Of a DNA stretch of 34,591 nt, positions 14,005 through 24,109 are shown piece after piece (positions within the stretch are counted from its first letter, which is position 1; every line of letters begins with the position of its first letter). The notes beneath the pieces were generated by a model. The model was not told where the DNA came from. It was given only the letters and a program-made list of their open reading frames with translations, and made no database searches. The translations under genes and the position numbers were made by a program. Source of the stretch: Gammaproteobacteria bacterium (GTDB taxonomy: Bacteria > Pseudomonadota > Gammaproteobacteria > Steroidobacterales > Steroidobacteraceae); contig DAHXNE010000093.1 in the NCBI GenBank assembly GCA_027366635.1, forward strand, positions 1-34,591. The letters are read 5' to 3'.

Positions 14005-15418
14005 CGCAGCGTTCCGGCGTGCCGGGCGCGTCGCGCGCTTTCGATGGGTTTCCTCGCGGCACGCTGCGCCACAGCCACGCGAGCAGCACTAGACCCGGAA
14101 TGCCGAGGCTCGCGGTGAGCAGGAAGAAGTGGGGGTAGCCAATCCGCTGGACCACGAAGCCGGAAACGCCCTCGGAGATCTTGCCGGGCAGGGCGTACAG
14201 CGACGCGAACAGCGCGTACTGGGTGGCGGTGTATTTCGAGCTGGTGAGGTTGGACATGAACGCGATCAGCGCCACTCCTTCGACCGAGCGCGCGAGGTTG
14301 TCGAGCCCGTTGGCGAAACCAAGTCCGAGCAGCGTCGGCGTGTGGGTCGTGGCGAGGAACGAATAGCTCAGATTCGACAGCACCGCCAGCGTGCCCCCGA
14401 TCAGGAGCGAGCGTGCCAGGCCGATGCGTGCCACCAGTGCGCCGGCGATGAACACGCCGGCGATCGACAGCGAGAATCCGTAGACCTTCACCACCAGCGC
14501 GATCTGATCGAGGGTGTAGTGATGGGCGATGTAGAACGGCCCGGTCATCGCACCCATGATGAATTCGTTCATCTCGTACAGTCCGATGAACGCCACGCAG
14601 GGCAGCGCGAAGCGCAGGCCGTATCGGCCGAAGAAGTCGGTCAGCGGACAGATGATCGCGCCGATGAACCACTCGCCGATCTTGCGCAGCGAGCGCGGCC
14701 AGTGGGCGCGGCGCTCCAGCCAGGCGATGACGCGCGCCTCGCGCTGCTGCTCCTCGCGGCTGAGGACCGCGTGCGGCTCCCTGGCCAATAGGGTGGTGGC
14801 GATGCCGACCGCCATCAGGGCCGCCATGACGCCATAACTGGCATGCCAGCCGAAGCCGGAGGCGACCGAGAGGGCGCCGGCAGCGGCCGCGATCATCCCC
14901 ACGTTGTAGCCGACCTCGTAAGCCCCCACCATGGGGCCTTGCATCTCGCCCGGGGCGGACTCGATGCGCCAGGCATTCATGGCGACGTCCTGCGTCGCCG
15001 AGCAGCAGGCCACGAACAACGCCGCGATCGCCATCGAGGCGACATTGGTGGTGGGCTCGGCTGTGGCGAGCCGTGCCAGACCGATCGCGATGCCGATCTG
15101 CGCCAGCAGCATCCACGAGCGCCGCCGACCCAGCAGTCGGTGCAGCAGCGGCAGCTCCCACCGGTCGACGAATGGCGAGAACACGAATTCGAACGAATAG
15201 GCGAAGCCCACCCACGAGATCATGCCGATCGTCGCAAGATCGATCCCCGCCTGGCGCAGCCACATCGACAGCGTCGAGAACACCAGCAGGAAAGGCAGGC
15301 CGCTCGAGAAGCCTAAGAACAGCATCGTTACGACGCTGCGCCGCCGGTAGATCTCGAGCGCACTCCACCAGCGCCCGAGCACCCCGGCGGGCCGGTTCGG
15401 CGCCTTCCCCGGGCTCAC
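13991..15418 (-). CDS. ampG: AmpG-like MFS muropeptide permease
   Basis: 475 residues from the GTG at 15418, about 12-14 membrane helices. AmpG imports anhydro-muropeptides for peptidoglycan recycling. Seen: [77 protein letters not shown] (the D-x-x-x-D-A family motif) and [24 protein letters not shown], all typical of AmpG. A long cytoplasmic loop with [17 protein letters not shown] sits in the middle. The open frame extends upstream to a TTG at 15469, but that would leave only 11 bases to the divergent pyrE start; another GTG at 15379 is also possible. Overlaps the Rieske gene. Confidence 0.87.
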   Translation of the reverse strand: MSPGKAPNRPAGVLGRWWSALEIYRRRSVVTMLFLGFSSGLPFLLVFSTLSMWLRQAGIDLATIGMISWVGFAYSFEFVFSPFVDRWELPLLHRLLGRRRSWMLLAQIGIAIGLARLATAEPTTNVASMAIAALFVACCSATQDVAMNAWRIESAPGEMQGPMVGAYEVGYNVGMIAAAAGALSVASGFGWHASYGVMAALMAVGIATTLLAREPHAVLSREEQQREARVIAWLERRAHWPRSLRKIGEWFIGAIICPLTDFFGRYGLRFALPCVAFIGLYEMNEFIMGAMTGPFYIAHHYTLDQIALVVKVYGFSLSIAGVFIAGALVARIGLARSLLIGGTLAVLSNLSYSFLATTHTPTLLGLGFANGLDNLARSVEGVALIAFMSNLTSSKYTATQYALFASLYALPGKISEGVSGFVVQRIGYPHFFLLTASLGIPGLVLLAWLWRSVPRGNPSKARDAPGTPERCDATD

Positions 15419-15480
15419 GGTCTGTGATCCGTACCGCGGCAGTTGACGATGTGGGTGCGCATCAGGCAATGATATTCGCT

Positions 15481-16134
15481 ATGCAAGATCATCAGCTCAA
15501 ATTCATCGATCTGGCGCTTTCGCGCCAGGCGCTGCGCTTCGGCTCATTCACCCTCAAATCCGGCCGTGAGAGTCCGTATTTCTTCAATGCCGGCCTGTTC
15601 AGCGACGGCGAGGCGATTGCGTTGCTCGGGCGCTGCTACGCGGCGGCGATCGTCGAATCCCGCCTGCCGTTCGACATGCTGTTCGGGCCAGCCTACAAAG
15701 GCATCGTGCTGGCGGCCGCGACGGCTGCCGCACTGTTCGATCACCATGGGCGCAACGTGCCGTATGCGTTCAACCGCAAGGAAGCCAAGGACCATGGTGA
15801 AGGCGGCCGGCTGATCGGCGCGCCCCCACAGGGGCGAGTGCTGATCGTGGATGACGTGGTGACTGCCGGCACCGCGGTTCGCGAGTCCCTCGAGTTGATC
15901 CGTTCTTGCGGTGCCCGCCCGGTCGGCTGCGTATTTGCCCTGGACCGGCAGGAGCGCGGGCAGGGCGCGCTGAGCGCGACACAGGAGATCGAGCAGGAGC
16001 ACGGCGTCAAGTGCCTGAGCGTGCTCACGTTGACGGCGCTGATCGAGGCGTTCGCACGTCCCGGCGCGCACGGCATCACGGCTGGACAACTCGCGGCGCT
16101 GGAGATCTATCGCGCGCGCTACGCAGTGGTCTAG
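15481..16134 (+). CDS. pyrE: Orotate phosphoribosyltransferase
   Basis: 217 residues. Forms orotidine 5'-monophosphate from orotate and PRPP in de novo pyrimidine synthesis. Nearly every E. coli PyrE motif is visible: [18 protein letters not shown] (23-40), FGPAYKGI (68-75), [15 protein letters not shown] (95-109) with the mobile-loop Lys and His, and the PRPP-binding [16 protein letters not shown] (120-135). The ATG at 15481 is preferred over the in-frame ATG at 15469 because the first eight residues then align with the E. coli start. It is divergent from the AmpG-like gene and convergent with batD. Confidence 0.97.
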   Translation: MQDHQLKFIDLALSRQALRFGSFTLKSGRESPYFFNAGLFSDGEAIALLGRCYAAAIVESRLPFDMLFGPAYKGIVLAAATAAALFDHHGRNVPYAFNRKEAKDHGEGGRLIGAPPQGRVLIVDDVVTAGTAVRESLELIRSCGARPVGCVFALDRQERGQGALSATQEIEQEHGVKCLSVLTLTALIEAFARPGAHGITAGQLAALEIYRARYAVV

Positions 16135-16149
16135 GGCCCCATCGTCTCG

Positions 16150-17880
16150 TTACGAGTACAAGGGCGGTAGCGGCTCATCGCGCGGTGGGGTGGGCCGTGA
16201 CCGCGGCGCAAGCTCGGCGAGCGACTGGGCCAGCGGCTCGCCCCGCCAGTTCCCGCCGCCGTAGCACGCACGCTCGAGCTCGCGCAGCAGCGCGGTGATT
16301 TCCGGTCGGCCGATCGCGCGGGCGATGGTGCCGAGCCGGGTCTGCGGAGCGTTCCATGCGGCCGACGCCCAAAGCAGCAGATGGCGCCGGGCTGCCAGAG
16401 GGTCGTTGCGGGTGCAGGCGTCGCGAAACGCCGCGCGCTCGCGCGCCGGATCGGGCCGGACGGGACGCTCTACAGCGAGTGCGGCGGCGCGGCGGCGGCG
16501 GACCCAGCGCGTGCCGAGCCATGCGCCGATCGTCGCCAGCCACAGCGCGGCCAAGCCCGCGCTCACCGCTTGCCAGCGCCTCACCGCGGCGCCGGTGCTC
16601 GCACGCCGGGGCACGGCGTGGCTCTCGCTCGGTGCCGGATGCGGCAATACACTGCGCGGGGCCGGCGCGGCGGCCGCGGCAGTGCCGCTCGGAGCGGCAA
16701 CGATGGTCAGGGTCCGCCCCGGAATGCTGACGGTGCGGGCCTGATTCGTGCGTGTGTCCCACCAGCGCAGGGTGGTTGGCGGCAGAGTGTAATGGCCGGC
16801 CCGGTTGGCAATGAGCGCAACGGTCTGATCGCGCTCGCCGACCATGTCGTCGCCTTGCATCGTATTGCGCAGCTTGGGCTGGTCGGGGTAGGCAGAGAGT
16901 CCGGCTGGCGGAGCGATCAGGTGCGCGAGGTTGGGCAACTGCCCGGCCGTCAGCCCAATTGCGCGCAGTTGGAGCGTGACGGCGAGCGGATTGCCGGCTT
17001 GCGCGCGCTGCGTGGCGGGGCTCCATTGCGCGGACAGGGTGACCTGCCGGGCCGGCAGCCAGTAACCGCTCGTCTGGCCTGCCGGCCGCGGCCGCACCGA
17101 CAGTACGATCGGATCAGCGCGGATCTCGATCGGCCGAGCGCTCTGGACCAGTTGGCCGAAGAAGCCGCCGAAGCTGCCGCTCCAGGGCGAGGCGCGCCGC
17201 GTCACGGCGACCTGCCCATCGAGCACCGGGCCAGCCAGACGCACAGTGCCGCTGCGCAGCGGAAACAACACGTAGCGGCGCGTGATGACTTGATAGGACC
17301 GGCCGTCGCGTGTCGTGCTCGCGTACTGGTCGGTGCCGATCTGTTTCACCAGGGCGGCCCCGTGACCTGAGAAATTCAGAGTGCCGCGGTAAAGCTGCTC
17401 GTCGGTGAAGATCTGCACGGTCAGCCGTACCTGTGACTGGACGTACGGATGTGCTGGCGTGACGTGACTGACGATGAAGATTCCGGGAGGCCCGGCCGTG
17501 CCGCCGCCCGGCGCCGTGGCCGAGCTGGATACGGTGAGCGTCAGTGCCGGGCTGCGCTGTCCATCCCAGGCGATCGGCGGGATCGTCAACCGACCCGCGT
17601 GCTTCGGCGCCAATGTCAGGTCGACCTCTGTGCTGTCCGCGCTCCCGGTTCCGATCTGTACACTGGTGCTCGAACGGCTGCCGAGGATGGCGAAATCCCG
17701 GCGCAGGGGCGCCAGATCCGGCTCGCTGGTGGTCAGGCCGTCGTACCGCAGTGTCAATAGAACGGTGCTGCCGGGGGTGATCTGCGAGCGGCTGAGTCGG
17801 GCTGTGATTGCCGCCCGGGCCGGTCCGGCGAGCACCCACAGGCACAGCGCCAGGGTCGCGCTCGCGAGCTGCGTCTTCAT
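16150..17880 (-). CDS. batD: BatD protein
   Basis: 576 residues, last gene of the Bat operon. Signal peptide 1-24 (ending PARA-A), then a large extracytoplasmic region of beta-rich repeats containing VLLTLRYDGLTTSEPDLAPL, LPPTTLRWWDTRT and the BatD pattern of paired Ig-like domains. A membrane helix near the C-terminus (VSAGLAALWLATIGAWLGTRWV) is followed by a cytoplasmic tail with AFRDACTRNDPLAARRHLLLWA. BatD is thought to form an envelope complex with BatA, BatB and BatC; named for Bacteroides aerotolerance, its biochemical role is unresolved. The start ATG overlaps the batC stop (ATGA), so translation is coupled. Confidence 0.9.
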   Translation of the reverse strand: MKTQLASATLALCLWVLAGPARAAITARLSRSQITPGSTVLLTLRYDGLTTSEPDLAPLRRDFAILGSRSSTSVQIGTGSADSTEVDLTLAPKHAGRLTIPPIAWDGQRSPALTLTVSSSATAPGGGTAGPPGIFIVSHVTPAHPYVQSQVRLTVQIFTDEQLYRGTLNFSGHGAALVKQIGTDQYASTTRDGRSYQVITRRYVLFPLRSGTVRLAGPVLDGQVAVTRRASPWSGSFGGFFGQLVQSARPIEIRADPIVLSVRPRPAGQTSGYWLPARQVTLSAQWSPATQRAQAGNPLAVTLQLRAIGLTAGQLPNLAHLIAPPAGLSAYPDQPKLRNTMQGDDMVGERDQTVALIANRAGHYTLPPTTLRWWDTRTNQARTVSIPGRTLTIVAAPSGTAAAAAPAPRSVLPHPAPSESHAVPRRASTGAAVRRWQAVSAGLAALWLATIGAWLGTRWVRRRRAAALAVERPVRPDPARERAAFRDACTRNDPLAARRHLLLWASAAWNAPQTRLGTIARAIGRPEITALLRELERACYGGGNWRGEPLAQSLAELAPRSRPTPPRDEPLPPLYS

Positions 17881-18860
17881 GGCTCGGTCCCGCGGTGGCG
17901 CATCATGTATTTGATCAGGAACTCGCGGCGCAGCAGTCCGGCCGGATTATTCGGCAGTTGCCGCAGCCACTGCTGCAGCGCCAGGGTTTTCTCGCTCACG
18001 GGTCGCGGCGGCCGGATCCTGTCTGTCCGGGCTGCGAGCCTGCGCGCGGTCCGAGGCGATTGCTTTGCACGGCCGGCACGCACGGGATGCGGGTTACCCC
18101 GCTTCGCTTCGCGCCGGGCCAGCGCGGCAGCCAGTGCCGCGTCACGGCGCGCCTGACCGGGAGTGCGCCGTCGCGCTCCGGCGCTCTCGCCCGGCGTTCC
18201 GCTCGCGCGCGGCGCCTGTTCTCGATGCGCCCCTGCGCCGGTCCTGCGTGCATGGGTCGAGCGGGATCTTCGTTGGTCCGCCGTTGTGCCGCTGCGACCG
18301 GCTTGGCGGCTCGAGCCGCGGCTGTTCGCGCCGGATGGGCTCGAGCGCTGCCCCTTGCCGGCGCGGGGTGCGGCATTGGGCTGCGGGCCCTGTCCTTTCC
18401 CGCGCTGTGATCTGCCCGAGCCATGGCGCTTGCCGCCGCCGTGCGCCGGCGCGCGCGGTGGCCGCTGGCGCGCCAGCATGCGCTCGACCAAGTCGCGGTT
18501 GTGCCGGATGTCGGCGTCGCCCGGTGCCTGCTTCAAGGCCGCATCGTAGGCCGCGAGCGCCTGACGCAGATGGCCCAAGTGTGCCAACGCATTGCCGCGG
18601 TTGTATTCCGACGTCGGATCCTGCAACGGTGCAAGCAGGCGTGCCGCCGCGCCGTAGCGGCCGGCGCGCAGATCCGCGTAGGCCTTCAACCGCGGATCGG
18701 AGAAGCGCTCGGCCGCCTTGGCCGGCTGCCCGGCCGCAAGCAGCGCCTCGCCCTGCTGATCGGGGGTTCGCCACAGACTCGTCCACACGCCCGCGAACGC
18801 CGGTGCGCATACCAGGGATCCCAGGATGAGCAAAACCATCGCCCGCATCGTCAGGTCCAT
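17877..18860 (-). CDS. batC: BatC-like TPR protein with basic linker
   Basis: 327 residues. Signal peptide about 1-23 (ending AFA-G). TPR-type helices follow: GEALLAAGQPAKAAERFSDP, AYADLRAGRYGAAARLL and EYNRGNALAHLGHLRQALAAYDAALKQAPGDADIRHN (about 85-120), the typical BatC/BatB-tail tetratricopeptide unit. Then comes about 150 residues rich in Arg, Gly, Ser and Ala with no fold apparent. The C-terminus LQQWLRQLPNNPAGLLRREF is the conserved end of this family. In many Gammaproteobacteria this module is fused to the second VWA protein; here it is separate but overlaps batB by 10 bases. Confidence 0.85.
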   Translation of the reverse strand: MDLTMRAMVLLILGSLVCAPAFAGVWTSLWRTPDQQGEALLAAGQPAKAAERFSDPRLKAYADLRAGRYGAAARLLAPLQDPTSEYNRGNALAHLGHLRQALAAYDAALKQAPGDADIRHNRDLVERMLARQRPPRAPAHGGGKRHGSGRSQRGKGQGPQPNAAPRAGKGQRSSPSGANSRGSSRQAGRSGTTADQRRSRSTHARRTGAGAHREQAPRASGTPGESAGARRRTPGQARRDAALAAALARREAKRGNPHPVRAGRAKQSPRTARRLAARTDRIRPPRPVSEKTLALQQWLRQLPNNPAGLLRREFLIKYMMRHRGTEP

Positions 18861-19837
18861 CCCCGTCGCGCCGCGAGCGCGCCGAGCAGCAGGATCAGCG
18901 GCAGCAGCCAGATACCGTCGTTCAGCCAGTGCGCAAGGTGCACGTGGGGGGCGAGCTGGGCCCGGCCGAAGTTGCCGAGCCCCGCCGCGCGCAGTTCATC
19001 GATCAACAGCGGCAATTGACTCACCGTCACGAACTCGCCGCCGCCCGCAGCGGCGATGCGCCGCAGGACCGCGGGGTGCAGTCGGGTCATGATGATCTTG
19101 CCGTTACGGCCGCGCTTGAACCCGCCATTGCCGTTGGGCGCGGGCGCTCCCCCGATCGTTCCAACACCAACCACATTCACGTCAATTCCGGTTTGGTGCA
19201 GGCGCTCGGCGGTCATCATCGCGCGCGCCGGGTCCGTCACGCCATCCATGAGCACGACGATCTGTCGATCGTGTCCTTGCCACGCATCGAGCAGCCGCGC
19301 GGCCTTGTCCAGTGCGGGGGTGAGGCGGGCGCCGTGCTCGGGCATCAGATCCGGAGAGAGCGCGCGGCTGAGGTTGCGCACCGTGGCAACGTCATCGGTC
19401 AGCGGCGCAACCGTATAAGCGTCCCCAGCGAAGGCGACCAGTCCGATGCGCGCTGCGTGCGCCGCGGAGAGCAGGCTGTCGATGGCGAAGCGCGCCCGCG
19501 CGATGCGACTCGGAACGATGTCGCGGGCCTGCATCGAAGGCGACAGCTGCAGGGCGATCACCCATGCCGCGGGTAGCCGATAGGCCGGGGTGATCTGCCG
19601 CTGCCAGCTCGGGCCCGCGAGCGCCACCACCGAGAGCGTCCAGAGCGCGGCGATCAACGGCCACGGCGAGAGGCCGCCGCCGCCGCGCAGGCGCAACCGC
19701 GCCAGAAGCTCCGCGTCGATGTGGCGCAGCCAGGGACCGTCGTGAGCGCGGCGGCGCGCCAGCCATACCGCCAGCGCCCACAGCGGCAACAGCGCCAGCA
19801 GATACAGCGGATGCAGAAAGTGGAAGCGATGGGGCAC
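18851..19837 (-). CDS. batB: BatB-like VWA membrane protein with altered MIDAS
   Basis: 328 residues. Two N-terminal membrane helices (about 10-26 and 58-75), a VWA domain (about 90-280) and a C-terminal helix (IWLLPLILLLGALAA). The VWA core shows VIALQLSPSM where the metal-binding motif DxSxS should be, so Asp is replaced by Gln97; the later Asp in VVLMDGVTD is kept. The neighbouring BatA keeps an intact motif. The start is GTG at 19837, four bases after the batA stop (GTGCCCCATCGC). BatB is normally a partner of BatA in the membrane complex; this copy may not bind Mg2+. Confidence 0.88.
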   Translation of the reverse strand: MPHRFHFLHPLYLLALLPLWALAVWLARRRAHDGPWLRHIDAELLARLRLRGGGGLSPWPLIAALWTLSVVALAGPSWQRQITPAYRLPAAWVIALQLSPSMQARDIVPSRIARARFAIDSLLSAAHAARIGLVAFAGDAYTVAPLTDDVATVRNLSRALSPDLMPEHGARLTPALDKAARLLDAWQGHDRQIVVLMDGVTDPARAMMTAERLHQTGIDVNVVGVGTIGGAPAPNGNGGFKRGRNGKIIMTRLHPAVLRRIAAAGGGEFVTVSQLPLLIDELRAAGLGNFGRAQLAPHVHLAHWLNDGIWLLPLILLLGALAARRGWT

Positions 19838-19841
19838 GGCG

Positions 19842-20813
19842 TCAGACCCACGCGGTCATGCGCCAGGCTGCCGGCACGCTCAGCAGCAGGGCCAATGCCA
19901 GCGGCAGCGCAAACCACTCGGTCGCCGGGCGCAGCCACTGCCGATTGGCGGCGACTGGGTCGAGCCGGTCGATTTGCCGGTATACCGCGCGCAGCGCCCT
20001 GCGGTTGGTGGCGCGGAAATACCGTCCGCCGGTGATGCGGGCGATTCTCTTTAGCAGCTTTTCATTCAGCGCGGTATTGCCGCTGAAGCCGAACATGGTT
20101 CGATGGACCGCCGCGCCGACCCCGATCGTGTCGATGCGCAGACCGGTCTGCGCCGCCAGATGCGCCGCCTCGATCGGCGGCATGACCCCGGTGTTGTTGC
20201 CTCCGTCGGTGAGCAGAATCATGACCGGCTGGTGCGGGGTGTGCTGGCCGCGGTTGACCTGCCGAAACGTCTTGATCGCCAGACCGATGGCATCCCCGAT
20301 CGCGGTCTCGGGTCCGGCTACGCCGACCATCGCTTCGTCGAGGAAGCGGTGCACCGTGCGCAGATCCGTCGTGAGCGGCGCCTGCAGGTAGGGACGGGTG
20401 CCGAACAGGATGAGTCCGATCTGGTCCCCCTGGCTGTGATCGATGAACTGTCCAGCGACCTGCTGCACGACTTGCAGGCGCGATTCGCGCCCTCCCATAT
20501 CCTGGGTGGCCATGGAGCCCGAGCAGTCGATGGCGAGAATGATCTGACGTCCTGCGGTGTGAATGGGTATGGGTGCGCCCAACCACTGCGGCCGCATGGC
20601 TGCGAGCACCAGCAGTGCCCAGATGATCGACAGCAGCACGCCATCGGCACGCGAGGTCCGCGGCGCGCCGGCGCCCGCGCCCGCGGTGACCACCTCGACG
20701 GCCATCGGCAGGTACAGCGCCGCGCCGCGCGGCTCGCTCCTCGGCAGAATGCGGCGCAGCAGCCACGGTAGCGGGGCGAGCAGCGCCATCCACGGCCACG
20801 CGAAGTGGAACAC
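19842..20813 (-). CDS. batA: BatA VWA-domain membrane protein
   Basis: 323 residues. MFHFAWPWMALLAPLPWLLRRILP is the typical BatA start with the first membrane helix, a second helix lies at about 58-73, and a C-terminal helix near 300. The VWA domain carries an intact MIDAS: Asp96, Ser98 and Ser100 in AIDCSGSM, a Thr in GPETAIGDAI and Asp in ILLTDGGNN. The domain faces the periplasm or cytoplasm-proximal surface according to models for the family; this cannot be read from sequence. Start GTG at 20813 overlaps the DUF4381 stop by one base (TAGTG). Confidence 0.93.
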   Translation of the reverse strand: MFHFAWPWMALLAPLPWLLRRILPRSEPRGAALYLPMAVEVVTAGAGAGAPRTSRADGVLLSIIWALLVLAAMRPQWLGAPIPIHTAGRQIILAIDCSGSMATQDMGGRESRLQVVQQVAGQFIDHSQGDQIGLILFGTRPYLQAPLTTDLRTVHRFLDEAMVGVAGPETAIGDAIGLAIKTFRQVNRGQHTPHQPVMILLTDGGNNTGVMPPIEAAHLAAQTGLRIDTIGVGAAVHRTMFGFSGNTALNEKLLKRIARITGGRYFRATNRRALRAVYRQIDRLDPVAANRQWLRPATEWFALPLALALLLSVPAAWRMTAWV

Positions 20814-21343
20814 TAAGGCTGCCCTCCCTGTGGACCGCGCCGCGCCCCGGACGTTCCAGATCGTTTTCCCGTGCGCTTCGCCCGGGTTTCGCGCCCCGCG
20901 CAGCGCACGAAGGTGTCGGCACCGGCGAGCCAGCTCGGGCGTTCGTCGTAGGCCTCGCCGCCGAACGCCGTGCTGAGCAAATGCCGACCGCTCTCGCCGG
21001 CGAGCGGCGCGCCGCCCTCAGTGCCCAGAAAAGCGAGCCACGCTTCGCCCGCGAGGCGCGCAACCCGCTCACGGCCGAACACCGCCATCGCGTAACGGCG
21101 CAGTAAATTCTCGATGGCCCGGGCGCTGTGCCGTAGATCCGCATCGGTCGAGCCGATCCGCCGCAACTCGCGCAGCGCCGCACGGCGCAGTCTGCGTCGC
21201 GGGGTGCGCCAGAGCCACAGCGCGCCACCGGCAAGCGCAACCGCCAGCGCCGCCAGCACCCACCAGCCCGGAGCTGGCGGCCACCAGCCCGGCGGTGGTG
21301 GCGCGCGCGCCGGCGCAAGCTCGTTCAGCCAATTGGGATTCAT
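20813..21343 (-). CDS. DUF4381 membrane protein of the Bat operon
   Basis: 176 residues. N-terminal segment NWLNELAPARAPPPPGWWPPAPGWWVLAALAVALAGGALWLW holds the Pro/Trp-rich stretch and single membrane helix (about 27-45) diagnostic of DUF4381. A charged cytoplasmic domain follows, containing LRRAALRELRRIG and a helical ENLLRRYAMAVFGRERVARLAGEAWLAFL pattern. DUF4381 proteins are found only between DUF58 and BatA genes, as here; function unknown. Start ATG at 21343 overlaps the DUF58 stop (ATGA). The C-terminal 25 residues are very basic (Arg/Lys/Gly). Confidence 0.9.
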   Translation of the reverse strand: MNPNWLNELAPARAPPPPGWWPPAPGWWVLAALAVALAGGALWLWRTPRRRLRRAALRELRRIGSTDADLRHSARAIENLLRRYAMAVFGRERVARLAGEAWLAFLGTEGGAPLAGESGRHLLSTAFGGEAYDERPSWLAGADTFVRCAGRETRAKRTGKRSGTSGARRGPQGGQP

Positions 21344-22245
21344 GCCGCCGGCAAGCCTCGCGAGAGCACGGCGCGCAGGGCCGTTGCAACGCTCTCCGAC
21401 GTGTCGAGCCGCACGACTGGCGCGGCGAGGCGCTGTGAAAGCTCGGTGACGCGCTGCTCGCGGGCCTGCCATGCGGCGAGCCATGCGTTGCGCGCACGCC
21501 GTCCATCGAGCACCAGCAGGCGGTCGGGTAGTCCCGCCCGGAAACGTCCGGCCGGTAGGCCTTTGGACTCGAGCGGGTCGGTAATCCAATAGAGCCTGAC
21601 GTCGTTGTGCCGGGCGATCGGTATCCAGTGATCCGCGTGCTGCCCGCCCGTTGCGCAGAAGTCGCTGACCGCGAGTACCTGGCTGCCGGGACGGACCAGC
21701 GCGCCCAGCGCGTCTACCGCCTCGCCGAGCAACTGCGGGGCCGGCTGTCCCGGCGCCGTCGGCTGCGCGTCCAGTAATGCCTCGAGCAGCGGCAACACGC
21801 CTTCGATCCGCCCGCGCGCCGGCAGTACGCGCACGCCCGCGGCGGCGCCGGCGATCACCGCGCCGATCCGGTCGCCGCCGAGCGCCGCGACCCACGCGAG
21901 CAGCGCCGCGGTCCGTACGATGAGCGAGGATTTCAGCTGGCGGCGGCTGCCGAAGAATGTGCCCGGCTGCAGGTCGACCAGCAGCCACACGGGCCGTTCG
22001 CGCTCTTCGCGATAAAGCTTGGTATGCGGTCGTCCTCCCCGCCGCGCGGTGACGCGCCAATCGATGCTGCGCGGATCATCCCCGGGGGTGTAGGGGCGGA
22101 CCTCCTGGAATTCCAGTCCTCGGCCGCGCTGCGCACTGGAGTGTGCGCCGATCAGCGCGGCGCGCGCCTGCCGCCGTCCCCGCAGGGTCAGGCCGTGCGC
22201 CGCGCCGCGTAGGGTCACCAACTCTGCCAGGGTCGGGGTCGTCAT
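21340..22245 (-). CDS. DUF58 protein
   Basis: 301 residues, a soluble DUF58 protein with a degenerate VWA-like fold. Seen: [52 protein letters not shown], in which the R-x-Y-x-x-GDD-x-R-x-IDW signature (about 50-64) is intact. A second conserved region LAVSDFC lies near 195. DUF58 proteins act with the MoxR ATPase in several chaperone-like systems. The gene lies four bases after moxR and overlaps the DUF4381 gene, so it is an inner member of the operon. Confidence 0.93.
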   Translation of the reverse strand: MTTPTLAELVTLRGAAHGLTLRGRRQARAALIGAHSSAQRGRGLEFQEVRPYTPGDDPRSIDWRVTARRGGRPHTKLYREERERPVWLLVDLQPGTFFGSRRQLKSSLIVRTAALLAWVAALGGDRIGAVIAGAAAGVRVLPARGRIEGVLPLLEALLDAQPTAPGQPAPQLLGEAVDALGALVRPGSQVLAVSDFCATGGQHADHWIPIARHNDVRLYWITDPLESKGLPAGRFRAGLPDRLLVLDGRRARNAWLAAWQAREQRVTELSQRLAAPVVRLDTSESVATALRAVLSRGLPAA

Positions 22246-22249
22246 CGCC

Positions 22250-23275
<1,026 letters not shown>

Positions 23276-23498
23276 GGCGCATGGCCTCCAGTGTATTGCC
23301 GAGAGCCGGATTGACTGGTCGGCGCCGACGGGGTTCCCCCGGCGCCGCCACCGCCCACGGGAATCGTGGATCCGGCCCTAAAGTCACCCGACATATTACC
23401 GGGCGTGCCGCCGGCGCGCGCGGCCGCAAGCCCGTCCCCAGGGCACCCGACGGATGGCGCCACGGCACATCGGCGCCAGATGCGCGATCGGTCCGACT

Positions 23499-24059
23499 TC
23501 AGTACGTATACGTCATGGTAGCGGTCTGCCTCGTTCCCTTGAGGCACTGGGTCACGTCCCTGCCGCGGATGACACGATAGGGCATGAACGCCGATTGATC
23601 GGCGGCAAGCGCGTTCTGGGTGGTCTGCAGGTTGGCCAGATGCGCGCACAGGGTCCGGACATCGGCGCTCACACGGGCCGCGCCTTGCTTGGCGGTGCGT
23701 TTGATGATCGACGAATTGTCGTGCCACAGCGCGGAGAACAGCGAACCGAACACGGAAGCGCCCAGCTTGCCGCCGGCTTCCCCGGTAGCCTTGCCCGCCG
23801 TGCTGATGTGCAGCACATCCTGATAATAGTGGCGCGCGAGCGCCTGCTCGGCCGGACTGAGCGGCACGGTCCGCCGAGCGATCCGCAGAGTGCCGTCGCT
23901 CTCTATGGTCGCTTGCGGCGCACCGGGGACGCGGATGTGCACGGCGTTTGCGCCAATCGAGAGCGATCCGTGTCCGACCGTCTGGTTCGTGTGGCTGCAT
24001 GAGGCGAGCGCCATGAGCGGGAGCGTCGCGCCGAGTATGACCAACGGCTTACGAATCAT
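23499..24059 (-). CDS. Small lipoprotein, possibly YggN/DUF2884-like
   Basis: 186 residues. The signal sequence ends in LALASC, a lipobox with Cys21 as the lipidated residue, so it is membrane-anchored. The mature part resembles the YggN/DUF2884 pattern: an early beta segment IESDGTLRIARRTVPLSPAEQALARHYYQ (about 53-81), a Gly/Ala-rich helix, and a C-terminal LCAHLANLQTTQNAL. Function unknown. A ribosome site GAGGTG lies eight bases before the ATG. It follows the RND pump gene after 50 bases on the same strand, possibly in the same transcript, and precedes moxR. Confidence 0.8.
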   Translation of the reverse strand: MIRKPLVILGATLPLMALASCSHTNQTVGHGSLSIGANAVHIRVPGAPQATIESDGTLRIARRTVPLSPAEQALARHYYQDVLHISTAGKATGEAGGKLGASVFGSLFSALWHDNSSIIKRTAKQGAARVSADVRTLCAHLANLQTTQNALAADQSAFMPYRVIRGRDVTQCLKGTRQTATMTYTY

Positions 24060-24109
24060 TGTCGAGCACCTCTATTTGTCACGCCGCTCAATTGCGGATG
24101 CCGGGCCCC

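Noticed and set aside
20813..22060. A 415-codon minus-strand frame covering DUF4381.
   Set aside because: Its first 239 codons overlap the DUF58 gene in another frame; the DUF4381 family starts at the ATG at 21343.
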